From positions 7,072-71,071 of the forward strand of contig JAEZRH010000172.1 in assembly GCA_023412845.1 (NCBI GenBank): a stretch of 64,000 bases of DNA. The letters run 5' to 3'. The notes under the pieces are model-generated. The model was not told the DNA's origin, ran no database searches, and saw only the letters and a program-made list of their open reading frames with translations. Below, one piece after another: positions 8,643 to 16,003 of the stretch (position 1 is its first letter; each line of letters opens with the position of its first letter). A program made the position numbers and the translations under genes. Source of the DNA: Bacillota bacterium. Its GTDB lineage: Bacteria > Bacillota > Clostridia > Oscillospirales > Acutalibacteraceae.

Positions 8643-9809
8643 TCACCCCACATAAGCTTTCTCAAACGCAGTTTCAAGGTCCCTGGCGAGATCGCGTTTG
8701 TCTTCAATGCCGACAGAAAGGCGAACCAGATTGTCAACGATGCCGACCTTTTGCCGTACCTCGTACGGCACGGAGGCGTGCGTCATGGTGGCGGGATGGC
8801 AGACGAGCGACTCCACGCCGCCGAGGCTTTCCGCCAGAGCGATCAGCCGCACGTTTTCATAGAACCTGCGGATGTCGTATTTTTCGGAAAGAACGAACGA
8901 GATCATGGCGCCCGCACCGGACGCCTGCTTCTTCTGGATCTCGTATCCGGGGAAATCTTCAAATCCGGGATAATACACCTTCGTCACGCCGTCGTGCCCG
9001 CGCAGAAAATCGGCCAGGTAAGCCGTGTTCTCCTGATGCCGGTCCATACGGACGGAAAGCGTCTTGATCCCGCGGATCAGCAGCCACGAGTCGAACGGGC
9101 CGGCGACGCCGCCCGTCGCGTTCTGGATGAACGCAAGGCGCTCCGCCGTTTTTTCGTCCTTCACCACGGCGAGACCAGCCACAAGGTCGCTGTGCCCGCC
9201 CAGGTACTTCGTTGCGCTGTGCACCACGATGTCCGCACCAAGAGACAGCGGGCGCTGCAGGTACGGCGTCATGAACGTATTGTCGACGATCACCGTCAGC
9301 CCGTGCCTGTGGGCGATTTCGGAGGCTGCCGCGATGTCCGTGACTGTCAGCAGCGGGTTTGCCGGGCTTTCGATCAGCAGCGCGCGCACGCTTTCGTCGA
9401 TGCTGCTCTCCAGAAGATCCAGGTCGGAAGTATCCACGACCTCGTAGGCGAGGCCGAAGCCTTTGAAAATTTTATCCAGCACGCGGAACGTGCCGCCGTA
9501 TACGTTGCTGGAAATGATGACTTTGCCGCCGTTTTGGAACAGCGTCAGCACGGCCGTGATCGCCGCCATTCCGGAACCGAACGCGAATCCCGCCGCGCCG
9601 CCTTCCAGTTCCGCAATCAGCTTTTCCAGCGCCTCGCGGGTCGGGTTGCCCGTGCGGGAATACTCATACCCGCTGTTTTTGCCCAGCCCCTGCTGGCGGT
9701 ATGTGGAAGTCTGGTAAATCGGAACGCTGACCGCTCCCGTCGCCGGGTCGCCGTCAATCCCTCCGTGAATCAGTCTGCTGCTGAACGAAATCTGCTCCTG
9801 CGCGCTCAT
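8643..9809 (-). CDS. mccB: PLP-dependent transsulfuration enzyme, MccB-like (cystathionine gamma-lyase / homocysteine gamma-lyase)
   Basis: A 388-residue Cys/Met metabolism PLP enzyme of normal length. The PLP lysine lies in SATKYLGGHSD (about residues 199-209), preceded by DNTFMTPYLQRPL. The N-terminus has YEYSRTGNPTREALE, with the Tyr and Arg that bind PLP phosphate of the neighbouring subunit. With MccA it would convert methionine-derived homocysteine to cysteine; family members can also act as cystathionine gamma-synthases, so direction rests on the pairing with mccA. It is the first gene of the unit: its last bases overlap or abut mccA. It follows a roughly 280-nt leader containing a strong terminator. 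Confidence 0.86.
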   Translation of the reverse strand: MSAQEQISFSSRLIHGGIDGDPATGAVSVPIYQTSTYRQQGLGKNSGYEYSRTGNPTREALEKLIAELEGGAAGFAFGSGMAAITAVLTLFQNGGKVIISSNVYGGTFRVLDKIFKGFGLAYEVVDTSDLDLLESSIDESVRALLIESPANPLLTVTDIAAASEIAHRHGLTVIVDNTFMTPYLQRPLSLGADIVVHSATKYLGGHSDLVAGLAVVKDEKTAERLAFIQNATGGVAGPFDSWLLIRGIKTLSVRMDRHQENTAYLADFLRGHDGVTKVYYPGFEDFPGYEIQKKQASGAGAMISFVLSEKYDIRRFYENVRLIALAESLGGVESLVCHPATMTHASVPYEVRQKVGIVDNLVRLSVGIEDKRDLARDLETAFEKAYVG

Positions 9810-9858
9810 CTGCTACATCCTTTCAAAATATACTTAATTAGTCTGTATTCATACAAAA

Positions 9859-9896
9859 TAAAAAGACCGGACGGCATCGGCCGCCCGGTCTTTTTT
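9859..9896. terminator. intrinsic terminator in the mccB leader
   Basis: GACCGG and CGGC arms (9865-9875) pair with GCCG and CCGGTC (9880-9890) around a short loop with one mismatch. They are flanked by A-runs and T-runs on both sides, so it can act in either direction. On the minus strand it lies 50 nt before the mccB start, downstream of the promoter at 10095-10123. Confidence 0.8.
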
Positions 9897-10094
9897 GCAG
9901 ATGCAGAATCCTGCCTAAAAAGCCCACAGGGACGCCCGCCGTATCCCGACCGCAAGACAGCGACAACAGACACAGCCTTTTTCGGCTGCGCTGCGTTCCG
10001 TATGATTCGCGGTGAAAAAATGGTGAAGCACGGCAGGTTCTCCCTTCTTATTTCATATTATTTCGATATGTTATTATATGCATTAGCTGCTGAT

Positions 10095-10123
10095 AATCTA
10101 CACCTTTTTTCCGGCTTTGTCAA
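10095..10123 (-). promoter_or_regulatory. promoter upstream of the mccB leader
   Basis: TTGACA (10118-10123), a 17-nt spacer and TAGATT (10095-10100) on the minus strand. The predicted transcript starts about 280 nt before mccB and runs through the terminator at 9859-9896. Confidence 0.65.
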
Positions 10124-10139
10124 GAGGGCGGACGCAAAG

Positions 10140-10225
10140 CGTCTTTCGCGCCTGCGGCGGGCATGACCATGGCTTTATGAAAAATTGCTTCACGTCCCGC
10201 CAAAATAAGCTTTTCATTCTCTATC
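10140..10225 (-). repeat. degenerate composite repeat element
   Basis: On the minus strand this reads AATGAAAAGCTTATTTTGGCGGGACG, followed downstream by a CCCGCCGCAGGCGC segment. The GAAnAGCTTATTTTGGCGGGA core is shared with copies at 32833-32926, 46301-46386 and 50149-50320. It fills most of the gap between the mccB promoter and the queT promoter. Confidence 0.45.
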
Positions 10226-10256
10226 GGCCCGCGGTGAGCCGAAACAGACCGTCCTG

Positions 10257-10285
10257 TTGATTTTTTGGGCGGGTTGTAGTATGGT
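10257..10285 (+). promoter_or_regulatory. promoter for queT
   Basis: TTGATT (10257-10262), a 17-nt spacer and TATGGT (10280-10285). Transcription would begin near 10291, just before the riboswitch. Confidence 0.6.
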
Positions 10286-10305
10286 TGTAGCGTAGCCGTT
10301 TTTTC

Positions 10306-10351
10306 CGGCTGGTCAGTCGCAACATCCTGACCTAAAACAAAACTACGGAGG
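10306..10351 (+). promoter_or_regulatory. preQ1-I riboswitch
   Basis: A 6-bp P1 stem GGTCAG (10311-10316) and CTGACC (10327-10332) encloses the loop TCGCAACATC. It is followed by an A-rich tail, TAAAACAAAACTACGG, that runs into the GGAGG ribosome-binding site. The TCGCA loop and the AACAAAAC tail match the preQ1-I aptamer, closest to the Thermoanaerobacter tengcongensis type from memory. Tail-to-loop pairing would bury the ribosome-binding site when preQ1 is bound, so control is probably at translation. The downstream queT gene fits. Confidence 0.82.
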
Positions 10352-10360
10352 CATGTAAAA

Positions 10361-10918
10361 ATGAACAATCAATCCATGCGGCTGCGTCGCCTGACGCAGG
10401 GCGCCGTGATCGCCGCGGCCTACGCCGCCTTGACCTACGCCGCCGCTCTCGCAAACCTGGCCTACGGACCGGTGCAGTTCCGTTTTTCCGAAGCTCTGAC
10501 CATTCTGCCCGTATTCACTTCCGCGGCGGTCCCGGGCCTGACCATCGGATGCCTGCTTGCCAATATTTTCAGCGGGTACGGCATGTACGACATGGTCTTC
10601 GGCACGCTCGCCACGCTGCTGGCGGCCATTGGCACCCACCTTGTGCGGCGTATCCGCTTCCGCGGCGTCCCCGTGCTTGCACCGCTGCCGCCGATCCTGC
10701 TGAACGCCGTCATCGTCGGGGCGGAGATCACCGCCCTTTCGCCCGGGGGCTTCGCATGGGCGGTATTCTGGCCCACCGCCGGTTCCGTCGGCCTGGGCGA
10801 GTTCGTCGTGTGCTACGCGCTGGGGCTTCCCCTTGCCTTGGCGCTTGAAAAGAATCCCGCTATCCGGCGGATTGTATCCGCGCCCACGCCCCGCAATTTC
10901 ATCCTGCGGAAAAAATAA
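10361..10918 (+). CDS. queT: QueT family queuosine-precursor transporter
   Basis: A 185-residue membrane protein with five to six hydrophobic segments, matching the QueT family of ECF-type substrate-binding (S) components for queuosine precursors. The family pattern GPVQFRFSEALTILPVF (about residues 32-48) and the GCLLANIFSGYG...DMVFGTLATLLAA stretch (about 63-90) are clear. It would capture preQ1 or a related deazapurine with a shared ECF energising module encoded elsewhere. The ATG at 10361 has GGAGG 9 nt upstream, and this site lies at the end of a preQ1-I riboswitch. The gene is monocistronic: a palindrome follows the stop codon, and the next gene is convergent. Confidence 0.93.
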   Translation: MNNQSMRLRRLTQGAVIAAAYAALTYAAALANLAYGPVQFRFSEALTILPVFTSAAVPGLTIGCLLANIFSGYGMYDMVFGTLATLLAAIGTHLVRRIRFRGVPVLAPLPPILLNAVIVGAEITALSPGGFAWAVFWPTAGSVGLGEFVVCYALGLPLALALEKNPAIRRIVSAPTPRNFILRKK

Positions 10919-10919
10919 G

Positions 10920-10989
10920 CTCTCCCTGGCGGGAGAGAAATGGGACGCTCCTGACCGCAGATGCAGACTCTGCAAATCGGGAGCGTCCT
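10920..10989. repeat. nested palindromes after queT
   Basis: CTCTCCC-tggc-GGGAGAG starts 2 nt after the queT stop. It is followed by GGGACGCTCC ... GGGAGCGTCC arms enclosing a second palindrome with GCAGA/TCTGC ends. Either hairpin could help end transcription, but there is no T-run. Confidence 0.6.
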
Positions 10990-11066
10990 TCGACTGTCCG
11001 GGCAAAGGATAGCTTTCCATTTTCATCGGGTTCTATGCCCTGCCGTGGGGAGCGGCGGCACGGCGC

Positions 11067-11945
11067 TCAACGGGTGCCCGTCAGCTTACGGTCGAGCCGC
11101 CGGCCGAGGATGCGCGCCCCAATGCTGAACGCAAACACCATAAGGATGAGCACGGCGGAGGAGACGTCCGCGACCTGCGCGGCGTTGGGAGCGACGGCCT
11201 CCGTGCGCATCGACCAGATGTGCAACGCAAGCGTTTCGCCGGGGCGGAACGGATTCAGCGGGCATGTGGGCGAAGCGAGGTTCCACCGGCTCCAGTTGAT
11301 GTCCGTGCTCATACCCGCGGTGTACAGCAGCGCGGCGGCTTCGCCGAAGCCGCGTCCGGCCGCGAGGATGACCCCCGTGATGATTCGCGGCACGCAGGCC
11401 GGCAGCAGCACCTTCATGATCGTCTGCCAGTGCGTCGCGCCTATGGCAAAGCTGCCTTCCTTCCATTTGACCGGCACGGCGCGCATGGCGTCTTCCGTCG
11501 TCGTGGTGATCAGCGGCAGGCTGAGGATGGAGACCGCCAGCGCACCCGCAAACAGATTCCATTTGGAATGGGTCAGCTCGATGAACACATAGCTGCCGAA
11601 CAGACCGACCACGATGGAGGGCAGCGAGGAAAGCGTCTCCATGCTGGTGCGGATGAATTCGGTCAGCTTTCCCGGTTTGGCGTACTCCGACATATAAACG
11701 CCGGCGGCGACGCCGATCGGCACACTGACCAGAAGGGCGAGGAACACCAGATAAACGGTGTTGAAGAGCTGATTGCCGATGCCGTTCGCGTTGAATGCGA
11801 GGAGGGCCGGGCTGAACGCCCGCACTCCGCGGAACACGACATAAACGGTGAACGCGGCCAGCAGCATAAGGAAAAATCCGGCGACGCAGTAAAGCAGGGC
11901 CGTCATCGCCCGGTCGGCCAGAATGGCTTTTTTATGTCTGCTCAT
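11067..11945 (-). CDS. pstA: Phosphate ABC transporter permease PstA
   Basis: A 292-residue inner-membrane permease with six membrane segments. The binding-protein-dependent transport signature is the EAA loop around GATHWQTIMKVLLPACVPRIITGVILAAGRGFGEAAAL (about residues 178-215), which contacts the ATPase. Together with PstC it forms the channel of the high-affinity phosphate importer. Its start overlaps the end of pstC by four bases (ATGA), so translation is coupled. Unusually, no pstB ATPase or phoU gene follows: the next gene downstream, queT, is convergent. The ATPase must therefore be encoded elsewhere. Confidence 0.93.
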   Translation of the reverse strand: MSRHKKAILADRAMTALLYCVAGFFLMLLAAFTVYVVFRGVRAFSPALLAFNANGIGNQLFNTVYLVFLALLVSVPIGVAAGVYMSEYAKPGKLTEFIRTSMETLSSLPSIVVGLFGSYVFIELTHSKWNLFAGALAVSILSLPLITTTTEDAMRAVPVKWKEGSFAIGATHWQTIMKVLLPACVPRIITGVILAAGRGFGEAAALLYTAGMSTDINWSRWNLASPTCPLNPFRPGETLALHIWSMRTEAVAPNAAQVADVSSAVLILMVFAFSIGARILGRRLDRKLTGTR

Positions 11946-12826
11946 CCTTCTTTCGCCCCTTTCACCGAAATTTTACGCACAAGGAAGATAAAGAGGTACG
12001 AAATCAGAAGCAGGAGAAGCGCCATGCTCCACAGCCCTGCGCTGTATTCCCCGCCTTCCGTCGCGCCGCCCATGTCGGACGCGATGGCGGCGGTCAGTGT
12101 GCTTGTGGGGGCGAGGATGCCCGTGGGGAAGGCCTTCATCTTGCCGACCACCATGGCGACGGCCAACGCCTCGCCGAACGCGCGCGAAAGGCCGAGGATG
12201 ATGCCCGTCAGAATACCGGGCTTCGCCGACGGCAGCAGTACTCTGTGGATGACCTGCCAGCGGGTGGAACCGAGGCCGTAGGCCGCCTCCTGAAAGCCGT
12301 GCGGAACTCCGCCGATGGCGTCGGCGGAAACACTCGCGATGGTGGGGAAGATCATGACCGCCAGCACGATGCCCGCCGCCAGCACCGAGTAGCCGAACTG
12401 CAGGTTGAAGATCTTCTCCAGCGCGGGGACCAGGACGGTCGCGCCCACCCAGCCGTAGACCACTGAGGGAATGCCGACGAAGATCTCAACGGCGGGCCGG
12501 AAGAGCCTGTCGCTGACCTTCGGCGAGATCACCGCCATGAAAATTGCCGCCGAAAGGCTGAACGGCGTGGCAATCAGCAGCGCCAGGAAGCACACGCACA
12601 GCGAACCGACAATGAAGATGGCCGCGCCGACCTGCCCGCCCCCGTCGAAGTCGTCGGCGGGGTTCCAGTTCGAGGAGAAAAGGAATTCCAGCACGCTGTG
12701 GTGGTAAACGCGGAACGTATCCGCTCCGCGGTAGATGAGGAATGCGCCGATCAGAAGAGTCAGCACAATGATGAAGAGCCCGCAGGCCATGACGGCGATG
12801 CGCGGCGCCGATCCTTTTTTAGACAT
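11942..12826 (-). CDS. pstC: Phosphate ABC transporter permease PstC
   Basis: A 294-residue permease with six membrane segments, partner of PstA. The EAA-type loop around GLGSTRWQVIHRVLLPSAKPGILTGIILGLSRAFGEALAVAMV is clear in the C-terminal half. A GTG at 12832 is in frame, but the ATG at 12826 starts the typical short basic N-terminus (MSKKG) and is preferred. In most genomes pstC follows pstS directly; here a divergently oriented TM2-domain gene separates them. I found no strong promoter or Pho box directly upstream of pstC, so its expression signal is unclear. Confidence 0.92.
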   Translation of the reverse strand: MSKKGSAPRIAVMACGLFIIVLTLLIGAFLIYRGADTFRVYHHSVLEFLFSSNWNPADDFDGGGQVGAAIFIVGSLCVCFLALLIATPFSLSAAIFMAVISPKVSDRLFRPAVEIFVGIPSVVYGWVGATVLVPALEKIFNLQFGYSVLAAGIVLAVMIFPTIASVSADAIGGVPHGFQEAAYGLGSTRWQVIHRVLLPSAKPGILTGIILGLSRAFGEALAVAMVVGKMKAFPTGILAPTSTLTAAIASDMGGATEGGEYSAGLWSMALLLLLISYLFIFLVRKISVKGAKEG

Positions 12827-12907
12827 TCCCACTTCTTCTTTCCTATAAAATTCCGCTCCGCCGTTTTTCCTGAAGAGTCACGGCATTTTCCGCCGCTTCA
12901 TAAAATG

Positions 12908-12937
12908 TTGAAAGCTTTCAGCCATCTGTGCTATGAT
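12908..12937 (+). promoter_or_regulatory. promoter for the TM2 protein gene
   Basis: TTGAAA (12908-12913), an 18-nt spacer and TATGAT (12932-12937), about 30 nt before the ATG at 12969. Confidence 0.6.
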
Positions 12938-12968
12938 GTTTCTGTCAGAAAACGGAGGGATGAATATC

Positions 12969-13328
12969 ATGTATGACGAATATCGCTCGGGGCCTTTCTG
13001 CCCCAGGTGCGGCGCGCGGCTTCCGGCCGGGGTAGCCTACTGCCCGCACTGCGGTGCGGCGGTGACTTCCCCGTACGCGCAGCCCGCCTCCTGGGGAAAC
13101 GGAGTCTCCCCCTACAACCGTCTGGCGGCGCTGCTGCTTTGCGTCCTTGTCGGCGCCCTGGGGATCCACCGGTTCTATGTGGGAAAAATCGGCACCGGCA
13201 TTCTATGGCTCTGCACCGCCGGGGTCTTCGGCATCGGCGTGCTGGTGGACCTCATCATGATCTGCACCGGCAACTTCACCGACGGATACGGAAGGCCGGT
13301 GCTGGACTGGCAGGGCTGGTGGCGTTAA
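12969..13328 (+). CDS. Zinc-ribbon and TM2 domain protein
   Basis: A 119-residue protein. An N-terminal zinc ribbon (CPRCGARL...CPHCGAAV, about residues 9-31) is followed by a short linker. A TM2 domain comes next, with two membrane segments joined by the conserved ALGIHRFYVGKIGTGILWL turn (about 62-80) and ending in VDLIMICTGNFTD. TM2 proteins are widespread and of unknown function. The in-frame ATG at 12960 abuts the GGAGGG ribosome-binding site, so the ATG at 12969 (9 nt spacing) was chosen. It has its own promoter and lies between pstS and pstC on the opposite strand, splitting the phosphate operon. Confidence 0.85.
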   Translation: MYDEYRSGPFCPRCGARLPAGVAYCPHCGAAVTSPYAQPASWGNGVSPYNRLAALLLCVLVGALGIHRFYVGKIGTGILWLCTAGVFGIGVLVDLIMICTGNFTDGYGRPVLDWQGWWR

Positions 13329-13467
13329 CCCGCACGGCCGTTTTTCCCTTTCGCAAATGCAGCCGCGGCGGATGCACGAAACGTGCATTCGTCGCGGCAT
13401 TTCAGATTCCGTTTTTCAGATCCGGGCCGTCAAGCCCCGTGTGGCGTGTACTCATTGGGAAGCGGAT

Positions 13468-14424
13468 TTATTTCGCTTTCGGGTCGGCGCGTTTCACGGT
13501 CATCTTGGAAGCGACGTTGTAGCCCATGGCTTCCATATCCTTGCCGTATGTGTCGGACTGCATGTAATCGATGAGGGCTTTGGCGACTCCCGTTGCGTCG
13601 CCTTTCGTGTACATGTGCTCATAGCCCCATACGTTGTATTTGCCGGCATAAGTGTTTTCAAGCGTGGGCGCCACACCGTCGATGGAAACGGTCTTGACGG
13701 AGGTGTTGTTCACAAGGTAGGAAAGCGCGACATATCCGATGGCACCCTTATGGGAGGAAACCGTCTGCAGCAGCGTGCCGGAGTCGTCTGTTTCCAGAGA
13801 CTTGTTGGAGGCCTCATTCGCGCCTTTCAGGGCGTAGCTCTTGAACAGGGCCCTTGTGCCGGAGGTCGTCGGGCGCGTTACCAGCGTGATGGCTTCGTCT
13901 GGGCCGCCGACTTCTTTCCAGTTCTTGGTCTTGGCGGTGAAAATGCCGACAAGCTGATCGGTCGTCAGGTTCGTGACCTTTTCAGATACGTCCGGGCTTA
14001 CGATCGGAGCCATGGTGATGACGCACACCTGATGGTCGACAAGCGCCTTGGCGTCGGCGGCGGGGAGCTTTTCATCCGCGAACACGTCGGACATACCGAT
14101 ATCTACCGTGCTGGCTGCGACCTGCTTCAGGCCCGTGCCGGAACCGCCCGCGTTCAGCGTGATGGAAGCGTCGGGATTCGCCGTCTTGAATTTACCGGCG
14201 GCGTCCTTGGCCAGCGGGTACAGCGCGGAAGAACCGGAGATGCTGATGCTGCCGGAAACCGACGCCGCGGAAGAAGCAGCCGCGGAGGCGGCCTCGGAAG
14301 ATGCCGCAGCGGACGCGGCTTCGGAGGACGCAGCGGCGGAAGATGCGGAGGACGTTCCTCCCGAGCACGCCGTGGTGCCGATCAGCATAGCGGCCGTCAG
14401 TACAAGCGAAAGTATTTTTTTCAT
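13468..14424 (-). CDS. pstS: Phosphate ABC transporter substrate-binding lipoprotein PstS
   Basis: A 318-residue extracellular phosphate-binding lipoprotein. The N-terminus has a basic start, a hydrophobic core and a lipobox ending at Cys20 (IGTTACSGG). A low-complexity Ser/Ala/Glu linker with repeated AASSEAASAAA units follows (residues about 24-56) and probably spaces the domain from the membrane. The binding domain shows ISGSSALYPLA and GGSGTGLKQV, which contact phosphate, and RPTTSGTRALF. The ATG has AAGGAGA about 7 nt upstream. The gene is preceded by a six-repeat Pho box. It is monocistronic, since the next gene is convergent. Confidence 0.94.
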   Translation of the reverse strand: MKKILSLVLTAAMLIGTTACSGGTSSASSAAASSEAASAAASSEAASAAASSAASVSGSISISGSSALYPLAKDAAGKFKTANPDASITLNAGGSGTGLKQVAASTVDIGMSDVFADEKLPAADAKALVDHQVCVITMAPIVSPDVSEKVTNLTTDQLVGIFTAKTKNWKEVGGPDEAITLVTRPTTSGTRALFKSYALKGANEASNKSLETDDSGTLLQTVSSHKGAIGYVALSYLVNNTSVKTVSIDGVAPTLENTYAGKYNVWGYEHMYTKGDATGVAKALIDYMQSDTYGKDMEAMGYNVASKMTVKRADPKAK

Positions 14425-14466
14425 ACTCTTTCTCCTTATTCAAATCATTATTAGCTTTCGTCTGAA

Positions 14467-14543
14467 AGTATATGTTGTCCGCTTTAAATGCACGTTATAT
14501 GCCCGTTAGGCTCGTGTTATATTTTTGTTAAAGACAGGTTAAA
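14467..14543 (-). promoter_or_regulatory. Pho box array and promoter for pstS
   Basis: Six TWTAACN-like heptamers, in minus-strand order TTTAACC, TTTAACA, TATAACA, CCTAACG, TATAACG and TTTAAAG. They begin exactly every 11 nt (plus-strand starts at 14537, 14526, 14515, 14504, 14493 and 14482). A TATACT -10 element follows at 14467-14472. The 11-nt phase and sequence match PhoP-type direct repeats of Firmicutes, so phosphate-starvation activation by a PhoP homologue is inferred. Confidence 0.8.
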
Positions 14544-14592
14544 TATACTTTCTCCCTCCGCCAAACATAATTTTGAAAGGATTCCGGCGCAT

Positions 14593-14626
14593 AAAAATGC
14601 CCGGAGCGGTGATTCCCGCTCCGGGC
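14593..14626 (-). terminator. terminator of the hrcA-dnaJ operon
   Basis: An 11-bp perfect stem (14599-14609 with 14616-14626) followed on the minus strand by ATTTTTATG. It lies about 100 nt after the dnaJ stop. Confidence 0.7.
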
Positions 14627-14702
14627 GCAGGCGTGGTCTGATTCGGCCTGCCGTTTAACAGATGAAGAATGAACAGCCTGCTTTAACGGGACGTCCGCCG
14701 TA

Positions 14703-14717
14703 GGCGCAAAAGGCGCC
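14703..14717. repeat. post-stop palindrome (dnaJ)
   Basis: GGCGC-AAAAG-GCGCC, 9 nt after the dnaJ stop codon. It is followed on the minus strand by GGCGGACGTCCCG and a degenerate repeat tail. Confidence 0.5.
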
Positions 14718-14726
14718 GTGCGCCCG

Positions 14727-15890
14727 TCAGTCGCCGAAGGCGTCTTTGATCTTGCCGAAAAAGGATTTGCGCTTCTGGTAGTTTTTGTCATCCGCGGAAC
14801 GGTCGAATTCCTCCAGCAGATCCTTCTGTTTCTGCGAAAGATTCTTTGGCACCTCGATGGTCACGCGCACGTACTGGTCGCCGCGTCCCCTGCCGCCCAG
14901 CTTCGGGATTCCCTTGCCGCGCAGCTTGAACACGTCGCCCGGCTGCGTGCCCGCGTGCACCTCATATTCCACCTTACCGTCGATGGTCGGCACCACGGCC
15001 TGCGTGCCCAAAGCGGCCTGCGTAAAGGTCAGCGGCAGCTCGCACCACACGTCGTTGCCGCGGCGTTCGAACAACGGGTGCGGCCGCACGGTCACATAGA
15101 CGTGCAGGTCGCCCGTCGGGCCGCCGTTGGTGCCGGCGTCTCCCTTGCCGGTCACGTTCAGGATCTGGTCGTTGTCGATGCCCGCCGGAATGTTGATCTC
15201 AATGGTCTGGTGCCGGCGGACCCGTCCGGACCCGCTGCACGCCGGGCACGGGTCGTCGATCACATGGCCGCTGCCGCCGCAGCGGTCGCAGGTACGCACG
15301 GTCTGCACCACGCCGAACGGCGTACGCTGGCTGACGCGCACCTGACCGGAGCCGCCGCACTGCGGGCACGTTTTCGCCGAGGTGCCCGCCTTCGCCCCGG
15401 TGCCGTGGCAATCCGGGCATTCGTCGATGTGGTCGTATGAGATCTGCTTGACGCAGCCTTTCGCGGCCTCTTCGAAATCGATGGAGATCGAAGCCTCGCT
15501 GTCGGCACCCCGGCGCGGCGCGTTCGTGCTTCGGCGGCCGGAGCCGCCGAACCCGCCGAAACCGTCAAACCCGCCGAAGCCGCTGAAAACGCTGTTGAAA
15601 ATATCGTCTATATTGATGTTGCCTGTAAACGGGCCGCCCGCTCCGGCGCCGCCGCCGAAATTCGGGTCCACCCCGGCCTGGCCGAACTGGTCGTAGCGCG
15701 CCCGCTTGTCTTTGTCGGAAAGCACCTCGTACGCTTCGTTGATCTCTTTGAATTTTGCCTCGGCCTGCTTATCGCCGGGGTGCAGGTCGGGGTGATACTG
15801 TTTCGCCAGCTTGCGGTACGCTTTCTTGATCTCGTCCTCGGTGGCGTTTTTGGGCACGCCCATGACTTCATAATAATCTTTTTCAGCCAA
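14727..15890 (-). CDS. dnaJ: Chaperone protein DnaJ
   Basis: A 387-residue type I Hsp40, co-chaperone that stimulates DnaK ATPase activity. It has a J domain at residues 1-70 with the HPD motif in QYHPDLHPG, then a Gly/Phe-rich region (about 75-120). The four CxxCxGxG zinc motifs ([32 protein letters not shown]) lie in the middle, followed by the C-terminal substrate domains. The start is probably TTG at 15890, giving the canonical [12 protein letters not shown] with GGGAGTGA upstream; an in-frame GTG at 15899 lies inside that ribosome-binding site. It is the last gene of the hrcA-grpE-dnaK-dnaJ operon. A 10-bp hairpin lies between dnaK and dnaJ. Confidence 0.95.
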   Translation of the reverse strand: MAEKDYYEVMGVPKNATEDEIKKAYRKLAKQYHPDLHPGDKQAEAKFKEINEAYEVLSDKDKRARYDQFGQAGVDPNFGGGAGAGGPFTGNINIDDIFNSVFSGFGGFDGFGGFGGSGRRSTNAPRRGADSEASISIDFEEAAKGCVKQISYDHIDECPDCHGTGAKAGTSAKTCPQCGGSGQVRVSQRTPFGVVQTVRTCDRCGGSGHVIDDPCPACSGSGRVRRHQTIEINIPAGIDNDQILNVTGKGDAGTNGGPTGDLHVYVTVRPHPLFERRGNDVWCELPLTFTQAALGTQAVVPTIDGKVEYEVHAGTQPGDVFKLRGKGIPKLGGRGRGDQYVRVTIEVPKNLSQKQKDLLEEFDRSADDKNYQKRKSFFGKIKDAFGD

Positions 15891-15917
15891 GCCAATCACT
15901 CCCGGATATCACGCGCG

Positions 15918-15942
15918 CAGGGCAGCCGAGCAGGCTGCCCTG
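15918..15942. repeat. hairpin between dnaK and dnaJ
   Basis: CAGGGCAGCC (15918-15927) and GGCTGCCCTG (15933-15942), a perfect 10-bp stem with a 5-nt loop and no T-run. It may adjust dnaJ levels relative to dnaK by mRNA stability or attenuation; its arms resemble the window's palindrome family. Confidence 0.5.
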
Positions 15943-16003
15943 AAGCGCTTGTATGTGAACGCCCGCCGCAGAACTGTGCGGGGACGGTTGCCGAATTTGC
16001 GGA

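Noticed and set aside
6838..8655. Long plus-strand frame across the methyltransferase and mccA
   Set aside because: It spans two well-supported minus-strand genes and has shadow-like composition.
9897..10094. SAM-I riboswitch or T-box in the mccB leader
   Set aside because: Neither the AGGTGGAGGGA-type S-box core nor the T-box TGGNACCGCG sequence is present.
14280..14350. Tandem GCGGCTTCGGA-type repeats as a CRISPR-like array
   Set aside because: They encode the Ser/Ala/Glu linker of PstS; there are no spacers or cas genes.
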